Assembly (NCBI GenBank): GCA_041635755.1
Contig: JBFKUL010000042.1
Span: 1 to 15,622, forward strand
DNA: 15,622 nt
Direction of reading: 5' to 3'
From: JBFKUL01 sp041635755
GTDB lineage: Bacteria; Pseudomonadota; Gammaproteobacteria; Burkholderiales; SG8-39
The notes beneath the pieces were generated by a model that saw only the letters and a list, made by a program, of their open reading frames with translations, was not told the DNA's origin and searched no databases. A program made the position numbers and the translations under genes. How positions within the stretch are numbered: position 1 is the first letter of the stretch; every line of letters begins with the position of its first letter. Positions 1 through 6,642 of this stretch are shown piece by piece.

Positions 1-369
1 GAGGCCGGCCAGCAGTGCGAAGGCAAGCACGATCAGCAGTCCGCGCGCAACACCGAAAAGAGAGCCAAGCGTTCGATCGAGCCCCCCCAGGCCGACCACC
101 TTGATGATCTTCGAGAGCAACAGCGCGATCAGCGTGGTCACTGCGAGCGTGGCGATGAAGACCACGACGAAAGCGGTCACGAACCGAAGCTCGGGACTCG
201 GTATGGACTGCGGCAGGTGCGCGCTGAGCGGCCCGGAAAACAGGTTTGCGGCGAGAAAGGCCAGCACCCAGCCCGCCACCGAAATCACTTCCCGCACCAG
301 GCCGCGCCAGGCACCCCAGATGATCGAGACAACGATGACGCCGAGAACGGCGTAGTCGAGCCACGTCAT
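1..369 (-). CDS. cvpA: CvpA family inner-membrane protein (3' end cut off by window edge)
   Basis: Translating the minus strand from the ATG at 367-369 gives 123 codons with no stop up to the window edge. The C-terminus is therefore missing; family members are usually about 160-185 residues. The visible part is very hydrophobic, with membrane segments at about residues 6-19, 28-43, 62-86 and 107-123. The region around residues 92-110 (GLGGLD followed by GSLFGVARG) matches the conserved CvpA loop. In E. coli CvpA is needed for colicin V production and precedes purF; its biochemical role is not settled. The start overlaps the stop of the SPOR gene by 4 bp (ATGA), which suggests translational coupling. 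The order folC-SPOR-cvpA is the classic one, so purF probably follows outside the window. A run of seven G (82-88, minus strand) leaves the frame intact. Confidence 0.9.
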   Translation of the reverse strand, partial: MTWLDYAVLGVIVVSIIWGAWRGLVREVISVAGWVLAFLAANLFSGPLSAHLPQSIPSPELRFVTAFVVVFIATLAVTTLIALLLSKIIKVVGLGGLDRTLGSLFGVARGLLIVLAFALLAGL

Positions 370-980
370 CCTGACCGACTGGTGATCTTGCCGGGTTTGA
401 ACCCGAGGCCCTTGAGCTTTTCCAGCGCCTTCTCGGCCGCATCACGGCTCGCGAACGGCCCGACCCGCACGCGCGTCACGCGGCCGGAAACGATCGCCAC
501 CGACTCGGTGTAGTAAGGCAGCTTCGCTGCCACCAGCCTTTCGGTGAGTTCCTTGACCTTGTCGGGTTCCGCCAGTGCGGCAACCTGGATCACGAACTCG
601 GCATTGGCCAGCGCGGCCTCGGCACGGGCCCGCTCGGCCTCAGCGGGTTTCGCGTCGCGCTTCACGGCAGGTATTTCCGGCGCTTTGGCCGGCGCCTCGA
701 CGGTGCGCGGCGCCTCGGCTGGAGGGGGTGAGGCCTTGGGGACTTCCTGCGGCTTGGCCGGCACCGCGACGACCGCCGGCGCCTTGGGCGTGACCTTGGG
801 CGCAAAGCGGGTTTCGTCTTCGCCGGGAATGCGCACGTTGACCGGCGGCGCACTCTGCTTGGGTTCCGGGTCGAACACCATCGGCAGCACGATCACCGCG
901 ACCAGCACCAGCGCGATGGCGCCGACCAAACGGCGACGACCGCGTCGCTTGAGCGTGTTGATGTCCGGGTTTTCAGCCAT
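366..980 (-). CDS. SPOR domain-containing single-pass membrane protein (DedD-like position)
   Basis: The protein has 204 residues. A short cytoplasmic tail rich in Arg and Lys (residues 11-17) is followed by one membrane segment at about 18-36. A Pro/Ala/Lys-rich linker (about 40-118) then leads to a C-terminal SPOR domain at about 127-202, which begins FVIQVAAL and contains the VRVGPF core. SPOR domains bind septal peptidoglycan stripped of stem peptides, so a role in cell division at the septum is likely. It sits where E. coli has dedD, between folC and cvpA, but outside the SPOR domain the sequence is low-complexity, so I do not assign the symbol. The ATG lies inside the end of folC (8 bp overlap), and the stop overlaps the cvpA start by 4 bp. 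The SPOR call is firm; the exact cellular role is inferred. Confidence 0.9.
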   Translation of the reverse strand: MAENPDINTLKRRGRRRLVGAIALVLVAVIVLPMVFDPEPKQSAPPVNVRIPGEDETRFAPKVTPKAPAVVAVPAKPQEVPKASPPPAEAPRTVEAPAKAPEIPAVKRDAKPAEAERARAEAALANAEFVIQVAALAEPDKVKELTERLVAAKLPYYTESVAIVSGRVTRVRVGPFASRDAAEKALEKLKGLGFKPGKITSRSG

Positions 981-2274
981 GCCTTGCCACGCCGCTGCGC
1001 TCCGCCTCGATACGGGCCATCACACTCCCAACCGTAAGAAACGACCCGAAAATCAAAATTTTATCATTCTCGTTAGCCTCGCCACGGGCCGCGACAAAAG
1101 CGGCGACCGGGGTTTCGTGCTCGGTGACGGGTACGCTCACTCCGGCAGCGCGGAGCTGCGCGCGCAACTCCGCGGCGTGCGCGCCACGGGCGCCGGGGAG
1201 ACTTGCGACATGCCAGCGCGAAATGCGTGCGGCCACCGCGCGGATGACGCCCCCGATGTCCTTGTCTCGCAGCATGCCGAACACCGCTATGGTTTCGGGC
1301 GCAAAGCCGCTTGCAGCGAGATTCTCGGCAAGCGTCGTCGCAGCTTCCGGGTTGTGCGCCACGTCGAGCACGATCTGCGGTCGACCAGGAACGACCTGGA
1401 AGCGCCCCGGCAGCCTCGCTTCGGCAAGCCCAATTCTCACTTCCTGCATCGCCAAGGGCAATCGATCGCGCAACGTGTCGAGCGCGCAAAGGGCGGCCGC
1501 CGCATTGCGCAGCTGAATCGCGCCACGCAAGCTCGGATGGGCAAGCGCGCTGCGCCGTCCTTGCGGTCCCCAGTAGGTCCACTGTCCGGCTTCGCGCAAA
1601 TAGCCGAAGTCCTGGCCGATGCAGAGCAGACGGGCACCGATCGTGTTCGCGTACCCGATCACCGAACGCGGCGGATCCGGGTCGGCGATCACGGCCGGAC
1701 GCGAGGCGCGGAATATCCCGGCCTTCTCGGCGCCGATGGCCTCCCGGGTGTGACCGAGGTACTCGACATGGTCGATGCCGATGCTCGCAATTACGGCGCA
1801 GTCCGGATCGACGATATTCACGGCATCCAAGCGCCCGCCCAGTCCGACCTCCAGTACCAGCGCATCGAGATTCGTCCGAGCGAAAAGCCACAGCGCCGCC
1901 AGGGTACCGTATTCGAAATAGGTCAGCGTCACGTCGCCGCGCGCGCGCTCGACGGCTTCGAACGCTGCGCACAGCTGCGCATCGTCCGTCTCCCGGGCAT
2001 CGATACGCACGCGCTCGTTGTAGCGCACCAGATGCGGCGAGGTGTACATGCCCGTGCGGTAACCTGCGGCGCGCAATATCGCCTCTATGAAGGCGCAGAC
2101 GGAGCCCTTTCCATTGGTGCCGCCGACGGTGACCACTGGGCAGCGGAGGCTGGCGCCGAGGCGCGCGTGAACCTGCGCCACCCGCTCCAGGCCCAATGCG
2201 ATGGTCTGCGGGTGCTGCCGCTCGATGAAATCGAGCCAGCCGGCGAGCGAGCGGGATGCCGCCACCGGGCGCAA
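973..2274 (-). CDS. folC: bifunctional dihydrofolate synthase / folylpolyglutamate synthase
   Basis: The protein has 433 residues, normal for FolC. It joins L-glutamate to dihydropteroate and extends the polyglutamate tail of folates in the cytoplasm, using ATP. Visible landmarks are the P-loop GGTNGKGS (residues 51-58), SPHL (79-82), LEVGLGGRLDAVN (141-153), the DH...LG...EKAGI motif (168-187) and the C-terminal domain motif VAHNPEA (305-311). All are typical of the Mur ligase-like fold. There is no ATG at the N-terminus. The given start is TTG (2272-2274), 13 bp after the accD stop. A GAGGG at 2276-2280 is only 1 nt from it. The GTG at 2263-2265 (codon 4) is 10 nt from the same GAGGG and is a reasonable alternative. 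It overlaps the following SPOR gene by 8 bp. Confidence 0.97.
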   Translation of the reverse strand: MRPVAASRSLAGWLDFIERQHPQTIALGLERVAQVHARLGASLRCPVVTVGGTNGKGSVCAFIEAILRAAGYRTGMYTSPHLVRYNERVRIDARETDDAQLCAAFEAVERARGDVTLTYFEYGTLAALWLFARTNLDALVLEVGLGGRLDAVNIVDPDCAVIASIGIDHVEYLGHTREAIGAEKAGIFRASRPAVIADPDPPRSVIGYANTIGARLLCIGQDFGYLREAGQWTYWGPQGRRSALAHPSLRGAIQLRNAAAALCALDTLRDRLPLAMQEVRIGLAEARLPGRFQVVPGRPQIVLDVAHNPEAATTLAENLAASGFAPETIAVFGMLRDKDIGGVIRAVAARISRWHVASLPGARGAHAAELRAQLRAAGVSVPVTEHETPVAAFVAARGEANENDKILIFGSFLTVGSVMARIEAERSGVARHG

Positions 2275-2287
2275 GCCCTCGAGGCGC

Positions 2288-3160
2288 TCAGGAAGCCTGC
2301 TCGGGGGGCAGGCCCTGCAGCGTGGCCAGCAGCATCGCCAGCTTGTCGCGCAGTTGCCGGCGATCCACGATCATGTCGATGGCGCCCTTCTCGAGCAGAA
2401 ATTCGGCGCGCTGAAAGCCCTCCGGAAGCTTCTGACGCACTGTCTGCTCGATCACGCGCGGGCCGGCGAACCCGATGAGCGCTTTCGGTTCCGCAATGAC
2501 GATATCGCCGATCATGGCGAAGCTTGCCGACACGCCACCCATGGTCGGATCGGACAGCACCGAGATGAACGGCAGCTTGCGCGCTGCGAGGTCGGTAAGC
2601 GCCGCGGTGGTCTTGGCCATCTGCGCGAGCGACAGTAGCCCTTCCTGCATGCGCGCGCCGCCCGAGGCCGTAACGCACACGAACGGCAGCTTCTGCTCGA
2701 TGGCAAGGCGAACGCCGCGCACGAAGCGCTCACCGACCACCGATCCCATCGAGCCGCCCATGAACTCGAATTCGAAAGCCGCGCAGACCACGCCGATCGC
2801 CTTGATCGAGCCTTGCATGACCACCAGCGCATCGGTCTCCTCGGTCTCGCTCTGGGCCTCCGAGAGCCGCTCCGGATAGCGCCGCGAGTCCTTGAACTTC
2901 AGGCTGTCCACTGGCGTCACCTCGGCACCGATTTCGAAGCGCCCATCGGGGTCGAGCAATCCGTCCAGCCGCCCACGCGCGTCGAGGCGCTGATGGTGCG
3001 AGCACTTGGGGCAGACGTTCAGGTTCTTTTCCAGGTCGGTGCTGTAGAGCACCGCGTCGCAGGCCGGACATTTGGTCCACAGCCCTTCGGGCACCATCTT
3101 GCGCCCGCCCCCGTCGGAGCGCTGGATCTTGGGCGGCAGCAGCTTTTGCAACCAGCTCAT
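2288..3160 (-). CDS. accD: acetyl-CoA carboxylase, carboxyltransferase beta subunit
   Basis: The protein has 290 residues, the usual AccD length. With AccA it forms the carboxyltransferase that moves the carboxyl group from biotin on AccB to acetyl-CoA, giving malonyl-CoA for fatty-acid synthesis. The N-terminal C4 zinc ribbon is complete (Cys31, Cys34, Cys50, Cys53). The rest is the crotonase-type carboxyltransferase domain, with FEFEFMGGSMGSVVGE (about 128-143) and ASGGARMQEG (about 166-175), the oxyanion and acyl-CoA region. The ATG follows trpA by 7 bp, and a GAGGA overlapping the trpA stop is a well-placed ribosome binding site. Placement between trpA or truA and folC is common in proteobacteria. 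The accA, accB and accC genes are not in the window. Confidence 0.98.
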   Translation of the reverse strand: MSWLQKLLPPKIQRSDGGGRKMVPEGLWTKCPACDAVLYSTDLEKNLNVCPKCSHHQRLDARGRLDGLLDPDGRFEIGAEVTPVDSLKFKDSRRYPERLSEAQSETEETDALVVMQGSIKAIGVVCAAFEFEFMGGSMGSVVGERFVRGVRLAIEQKLPFVCVTASGGARMQEGLLSLAQMAKTTAALTDLAARKLPFISVLSDPTMGGVSASFAMIGDIVIAEPKALIGFAGPRVIEQTVRQKLPEGFQRAEFLLEKGAIDMIVDRRQLRDKLAMLLATLQGLPPEQAS

Positions 3161-3167
3161 AGGGTCC

Positions 3168-3965
3168 TCATGCGTCGAGTGCGGCGCGGATCGGTTTCAG
3201 CAGCGCCCTGACCCGCGCCACCGCTTCCTTCGGACCCGCGGCTTCGATTTCCTGAATGATACGACTGCCGATGACCACTGCGTCCGCAACCTGTGCCACC
3301 CGCCGGGCCGACTCCGGGTCGCGGATTCCGAATCCGACACCGATCGGCAGCCGCGTCGCGGCGCGGATCAGCGGAAGGCGCGCCGCGACATCCTCGAGAT
3401 CGATGTTTGCGGCGCCCGTAACACCCTTGAGCGAGACATAGTACAGATACCCGCTGCCGACCCGCGCGACGTCCTTGATGCGCCGTTCGCTCGAGGTCGG
3501 GGCGAGCAGGAAGATCGGGTCGATGCCGTGCTGCTTCGCCAGCTCGGCGAATGGGGCCGCCTCCTCGGGCGGATAGTCCAAGACGATCACCCCGTCGACC
3601 CCCGCATCCTTCGCCTGGTCGAGAAACGTTTCGATGCCGAACGCTTCGACCGGATTGGCGTAGCCCATCAGCACAAGCGGCGTGCGCGCGTCACGCGTGC
3701 GGAAGGCGCGCACCATCGCCAGGACCTTGCCGAGACCCACGCCCTTGGCCAGTGCGCGCTCCGAGGACCGCTGGATCACCGGACCGTCGGCCATCGGGTC
3801 GGAGAACGGCACGCCGAGTTCGAGAATATCCGCTCCCGCCTCGACCAACGCGTGCAGCAGCGGCACCGTAAGCGCTGGATCCGGGTCACCGGCGGTGATG
3901 TACGGGATCAGGGCCTTGCGCTTCGCACCCTGTAGCGCCTCAAAGCAAGGCCCGATGCGCGACAT
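3168..3965 (-). CDS. trpA: tryptophan synthase alpha subunit
   Basis: The protein has 265 residues and a TIM-barrel fold. It cleaves indole-3-glycerol phosphate to indole and glyceraldehyde 3-phosphate and passes indole through a tunnel to TrpB. The two catalytic acids fall at the same numbers as in Salmonella: Glu49 (in ILELGVPFSD) and Asp60 (in PMADGP). The phosphate-binding region GVGFGI and GSRI is also present. The open frame runs 57 codons further upstream into trpB, but MSRIGPCF at 3965 is the family-like start and lies just 2 bp after the trpB stop. There is no strong ribosome binding site, so translation is probably coupled to trpB. Confidence 0.97.
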   Translation of the reverse strand: MSRIGPCFEALQGAKRKALIPYITAGDPDPALTVPLLHALVEAGADILELGVPFSDPMADGPVIQRSSERALAKGVGLGKVLAMVRAFRTRDARTPLVLMGYANPVEAFGIETFLDQAKDAGVDGVIVLDYPPEEAAPFAELAKQHGIDPIFLLAPTSSERRIKDVARVGSGYLYYVSLKGVTGAANIDLEDVAARLPLIRAATRLPIGVGFGIRDPESARRVAQVADAVVIGSRIIQEIEAAGPKEAVARVRALLKPIRAALDA

Positions 3966-3967
3966 CG

Positions 3968-5167
3968 TCAGAATTCGATGCCCGAGCGCTGTGCGACAGT
4001 ATGCATGTCCTTGTCGCCGCGCCCCGAAAGATTGACCAGCAAGGCCGCATCCTTGGGCAGGGTCGGCGCCAGGCGCATCGCATAGGCGACGGCATGGCAC
4101 GATTCGAGCGCGGGAATGATGCCCTCGTAACGGCACAGGTCGTGAAACGCCTCAAGCGCCTCGTCGTCCGTCATCGCAACATACTCGGCGCGCCCCGAGT
4201 CCTTGAGCCAGGCGTGCTCCGGACCCACGCCGGGATAATCGAGGCCAGCGGAAATCGAGTGCGTCTCGATAATCTGCCCGTTCGCGTCCTGCAGCAGATA
4301 GGTCCGGTTGCCGTGCAGCACCCCGGGCCGACCGGCGCACAGCGAAGCGGCGTGCTTGCCGCTGGCGAGGCCCGCGCCGGCCGCCTCGACCCCGATGAGC
4401 CTCGTGCCGGCGATGCCGATATACGGATAGAAAATGCCCATCGCGTTCGATCCCCCGCCGACGCAGGCAATGACCGCATCCGGCTGCTGGCCTGCAAGCT
4501 CCGGCATCTGCACCAGGCATTCTTCCCCGATCACCGTCTGAAAGTCGCGCACCATCATCGGATACGGATGCGGGCCGGCGACCGTGCCGATGATGTAGTA
4601 GGTGCTCTCGACATTGGTGACCCAATCGCGCATGGCTTCGTTCAGCGCGTCCTTGAGCGTCTTCGAGCCGGACTCCACAGGCACCACCTGCGCGCCCAGC
4701 AGCTTCATGCGGTACACGTTGGCGGCCTGCCGCTTGATGTCCTCGGAGCCCATGTACACCACGCACTGCATGCCGTAGCGCGCCGCGACCGTGGCGCTTG
4801 CGACACCGTGCTGTCCGGCACCGGTCTCGGCAATCACGCGCTTCTTGCCCATGCTGCGCGCCACCAGTGCCTGACCAATGGTGTTGTTGATTTTGTGCGC
4901 CCCGGTATGGTTGAGGTCCTCGCGCTTGAGATAGATCTGCGCACCCCCGGCGCGCAGCGAAAGCTGCTTCGCGTGATATACGGGACTCGGACGGCCGACG
5001 TAATGCTTCAGCTCGTAGCGGTATTCGGCCAGGAACGCGGGATCTTTGCGGCAGCGCTCGTAGGCGGCGCGCAACTCGTCGAGCGCGAATGTCAGCGTCT
5101 CGGCGACGAATACGCCGCCATAAGGACCAAAATGCCCCCTGGCGTCGGGAAGCTCATCCCTCTGCAT
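3968..5167 (-). CDS. trpB: tryptophan synthase beta subunit
   Basis: The protein has 399 residues. This PLP enzyme condenses indole with L-serine to give L-tryptophan, in an alpha2beta2 complex with TrpA. The PLP lysine is Lys92 in NHTGAHKINN, the catalytic Glu is Glu114 in AETGAGQHG, and the PLP phosphate loop GGGSNA is present. It looks like the standard TrpB1 type rather than TrpB2. The open frame extends 44 codons further upstream inside trpF, but the ATG at 5165-5167 gives the family-like MQRDELPDARGHFGPYGG start. It also has a GAGG six bases upstream. The start overlaps the end of trpF by 14 bp. Together with trpF and trpA this makes a partial trp operon. Confidence 0.98.
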   Translation of the reverse strand: MQRDELPDARGHFGPYGGVFVAETLTFALDELRAAYERCRKDPAFLAEYRYELKHYVGRPSPVYHAKQLSLRAGGAQIYLKREDLNHTGAHKINNTIGQALVARSMGKKRVIAETGAGQHGVASATVAARYGMQCVVYMGSEDIKRQAANVYRMKLLGAQVVPVESGSKTLKDALNEAMRDWVTNVESTYYIIGTVAGPHPYPMMVRDFQTVIGEECLVQMPELAGQQPDAVIACVGGGSNAMGIFYPYIGIAGTRLIGVEAAGAGLASGKHAASLCAGRPGVLHGNRTYLLQDANGQIIETHSISAGLDYPGVGPEHAWLKDSGRAEYVAMTDDEALEAFHDLCRYEGIIPALESCHAVAYAMRLAPTLPKDAALLVNLSGRGDKDMHTVAQRSGIEF

Positions 5168-5774
5168 GATTGACCTCTGCGATGAACCCGGCGATCTTCG
5201 CGGCGTCCTTGATGCCCTTTGCGGACTCGACACCGCTCGAGACGTCCACCCCCCATGGGCGCACGCGCCGAATTGCGTCGGCCACGTTGCGCTGCGCAAG
5301 CCCTCCGGAAAGGATCAGGGGCCGGGCACGCTGCGCTGGCACGATCGACCAGTCGAAACTCGTGCCGGCGCCACCGTAGCCTTCCACGTAAGCGTCTGCA
5401 AGCCAGCCGCTGGCGTTCGAGAATGGCCGCCAGTATTCTAGCAAATCGATTCCTTGCCTCACGCGGCAGGCCTTGATGTAGGGCAGGCGAAAAGCAGCGC
5501 AATACTCTGGCGGCTCCTCGCCGTGGAACTGCAGCATGTCGGGGGCAACTTCGCCGATCACGCGCTCGACCACCTCGCGCGAAGCGTTCACGAACAACGC
5601 GACCGAGGTCACGAAGGGTGGCAGCGCGGTGCGGATCGCCCGCGCCTGCTGCAGCGTCAGAAACCGGGGGCTGGGCGGGTAGAACACCAGACCGATCGCG
5701 TCGGCCCCCGCCTGCGCTGCTGCGTGCGCATCCTCGACACGCGTGATGCCGCAGATCTTGATGCGGGTGCGCAT
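5154..5774 (-). CDS. trpF: phosphoribosylanthranilate isomerase
   Basis: The protein has 206 residues, a small TIM barrel. It catalyses the Amadori rearrangement of N-(5-phosphoribosyl)anthranilate to CdRP, the third step of tryptophan synthesis. The general base Cys8 lies in KICGIT, and the general acid is Asp141 in TSFDWS. The phosphate-binding part LSGGL (155-159) and DVSSGVES (177-184) is intact. It is a stand-alone enzyme, not fused to TrpC as in E. coli. The ATG lies 4 bp after the truA stop, with GAGG partly overlapping that stop, and the gene end overlaps trpB by 14 bp. Its partners trpE, trpG, trpD and trpC are not in this window; in betaproteobacteria they form a separate cluster. 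Confidence 0.97.
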   Translation of the reverse strand: MRTRIKICGITRVEDAHAAAQAGADAIGLVFYPPSPRFLTLQQARAIRTALPPFVTSVALFVNASREVVERVIGEVAPDMLQFHGEEPPEYCAAFRLPYIKACRVRQGIDLLEYWRPFSNASGWLADAYVEGYGGAGTSFDWSIVPAQRARPLILSGGLAQRNVADAIRRVRPWGVDVSSGVESAKGIKDAAKIAGFIAEVNHAEG

Positions 5775-5778
5775 CGCC

Positions 5779-6570
5779 TCAGATCTCGAGCACGAGCGGC
5801 GCGCCAGTATGCGCGCCCGTCGGCAGGCCCCATCGAGTTGGAAACTCGATTGACTCGAGATAAAGCCCTTGCGGCGCGAAGGTGGGCGCCGCGCGCGCAC
5901 GATCGCGCTGCTCGAGCACCTCTCGAGCCCAGTGCGCGGGATGCTTGCCCTTGCCCACATAGACCAGGGTGCCGACGACGTTGCGCACCATGTGGTGCAG
6001 GAACGCGTTGGCGCGCAGCACAAAATCGAAGCGCTCGCCGTCGCGTTCGATGTCGAGCGCGTGCAAGGTGCGCACCGGGGACTTGGCCTGGCACTCGGCC
6101 GAGCGAAATGCGGAGAAGTCATGCTCGCCGACGAGCTGCGCCGCCGCCGCACGCATCGCCTGCAAGTCGAGCGGCAGGTGGAACCATCCCGTGTAGCGTG
6201 CCGCGAGGGCCGGACGCACCGGTCGATTGAGCAGGACGTAGCGGTAGCTGCGCGAGGTCGCGCTGTAGCGAGCATGAAACGACTCGTCCACTTGCTGTGA
6301 CCACAATACGGCGACCGAATCCGGCAGCAGGGCGTTGACGCCGCGCACCCAGGCGGCTGGCGGCCGAGCGGCCTCGGTATCGAAATGCACTACCTGCCCT
6401 CGCGCATGCACGCCACGGTCCGTACGGCCTGCGCAGGTTACCGCGATCGGCTCGCCCGCGATGGTTGCGAGCGCCGCCTGCAGGGCGTCCTGCACGGTGC
6501 CGCCCCCGGGCTGCGTCTGCCATCCCAGGAAGCGGCTGCCGTCGTATTCGAGGCCGAGTGCGATTCTCAT
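5779..6570 (-). CDS. truA: tRNA pseudouridine(38-40) synthase
   Basis: The protein has 263 residues, normal for TruA. It converts uridines 38, 39 and 40 in the anticodon stem-loop of many tRNAs to pseudouridine. The start RIALGLEYDGSRFLGWQ is typical, and the catalytic aspartate is Asp51 in CAGRTDRGVHARGQV. The pair RSAECQAKSP and HHMVRNVVG, characteristic of the family, is also present. The ATG at 6568-6570 is the only good start: a stop codon lies in frame at 6592-6594. There is no Shine-Dalgarno sequence between it and the hairpin at 6582-6624. Loss of TruA derepresses his and other attenuated operons in enteric bacteria, so its position directly before trp genes is worth noting, though no attenuator peptide is visible here. 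Confidence 0.97.
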   Translation of the reverse strand: MRIALGLEYDGSRFLGWQTQPGGGTVQDALQAALATIAGEPIAVTCAGRTDRGVHARGQVVHFDTEAARPPAAWVRGVNALLPDSVAVLWSQQVDESFHARYSATSRSYRYVLLNRPVRPALAARYTGWFHLPLDLQAMRAAAAQLVGEHDFSAFRSAECQAKSPVRTLHALDIERDGERFDFVLRANAFLHHMVRNVVGTLVYVGKGKHPAHWAREVLEQRDRARAAPTFAPQGLYLESIEFPTRWGLPTGAHTGAPLVLEI

Positions 6571-6575
6571 GGCGC

Positions 6576-6624
6576 AAAAATTTAGCCACGGTCAGCAGCG
6601 CCCGAGCGCCGCAGCCGTGGCTAA
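6576..6624 (-). terminator. intrinsic terminator-like hairpin between fimV and truA
   Basis: On the minus strand a perfect 10-bp inverted repeat, TTAGCCACGG (6615-6624) and CCGTGGCTAA (6582-6591), encloses a 23-nt loop. The loop itself contains a small GCGC/GCGC stem (6598-6601 and 6606-6609). The descending arm is followed by one A and then five T (6576-6580). This is the layout of a Rho-independent terminator after fimV (stop at 6643). It ends only 5 bp before the truA ATG, so if it acts it would limit transcription into truA-trpFBA-accD or occlude the truA start. The long loop and short T run make it weaker than a textbook terminator; efficiency cannot be judged by eye. Confidence 0.6.
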
Positions 6625-6642
6625 CGCGTGCTTGGGCCGGAT

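Noticed and set aside
544..2478. Long plus-strand open frame (644 codons) opposite the SPOR gene, folC and accD
   Set aside because: It spans three well-supported minus-strand genes and shows no recognisable domain.
5168..5299. N-terminal extension of trpB by 44 codons
   Set aside because: The extension lies wholly inside trpF, is Arg/Ser-rich and is not family-like. The start at 5167 has a good ribosome binding site and normal length.
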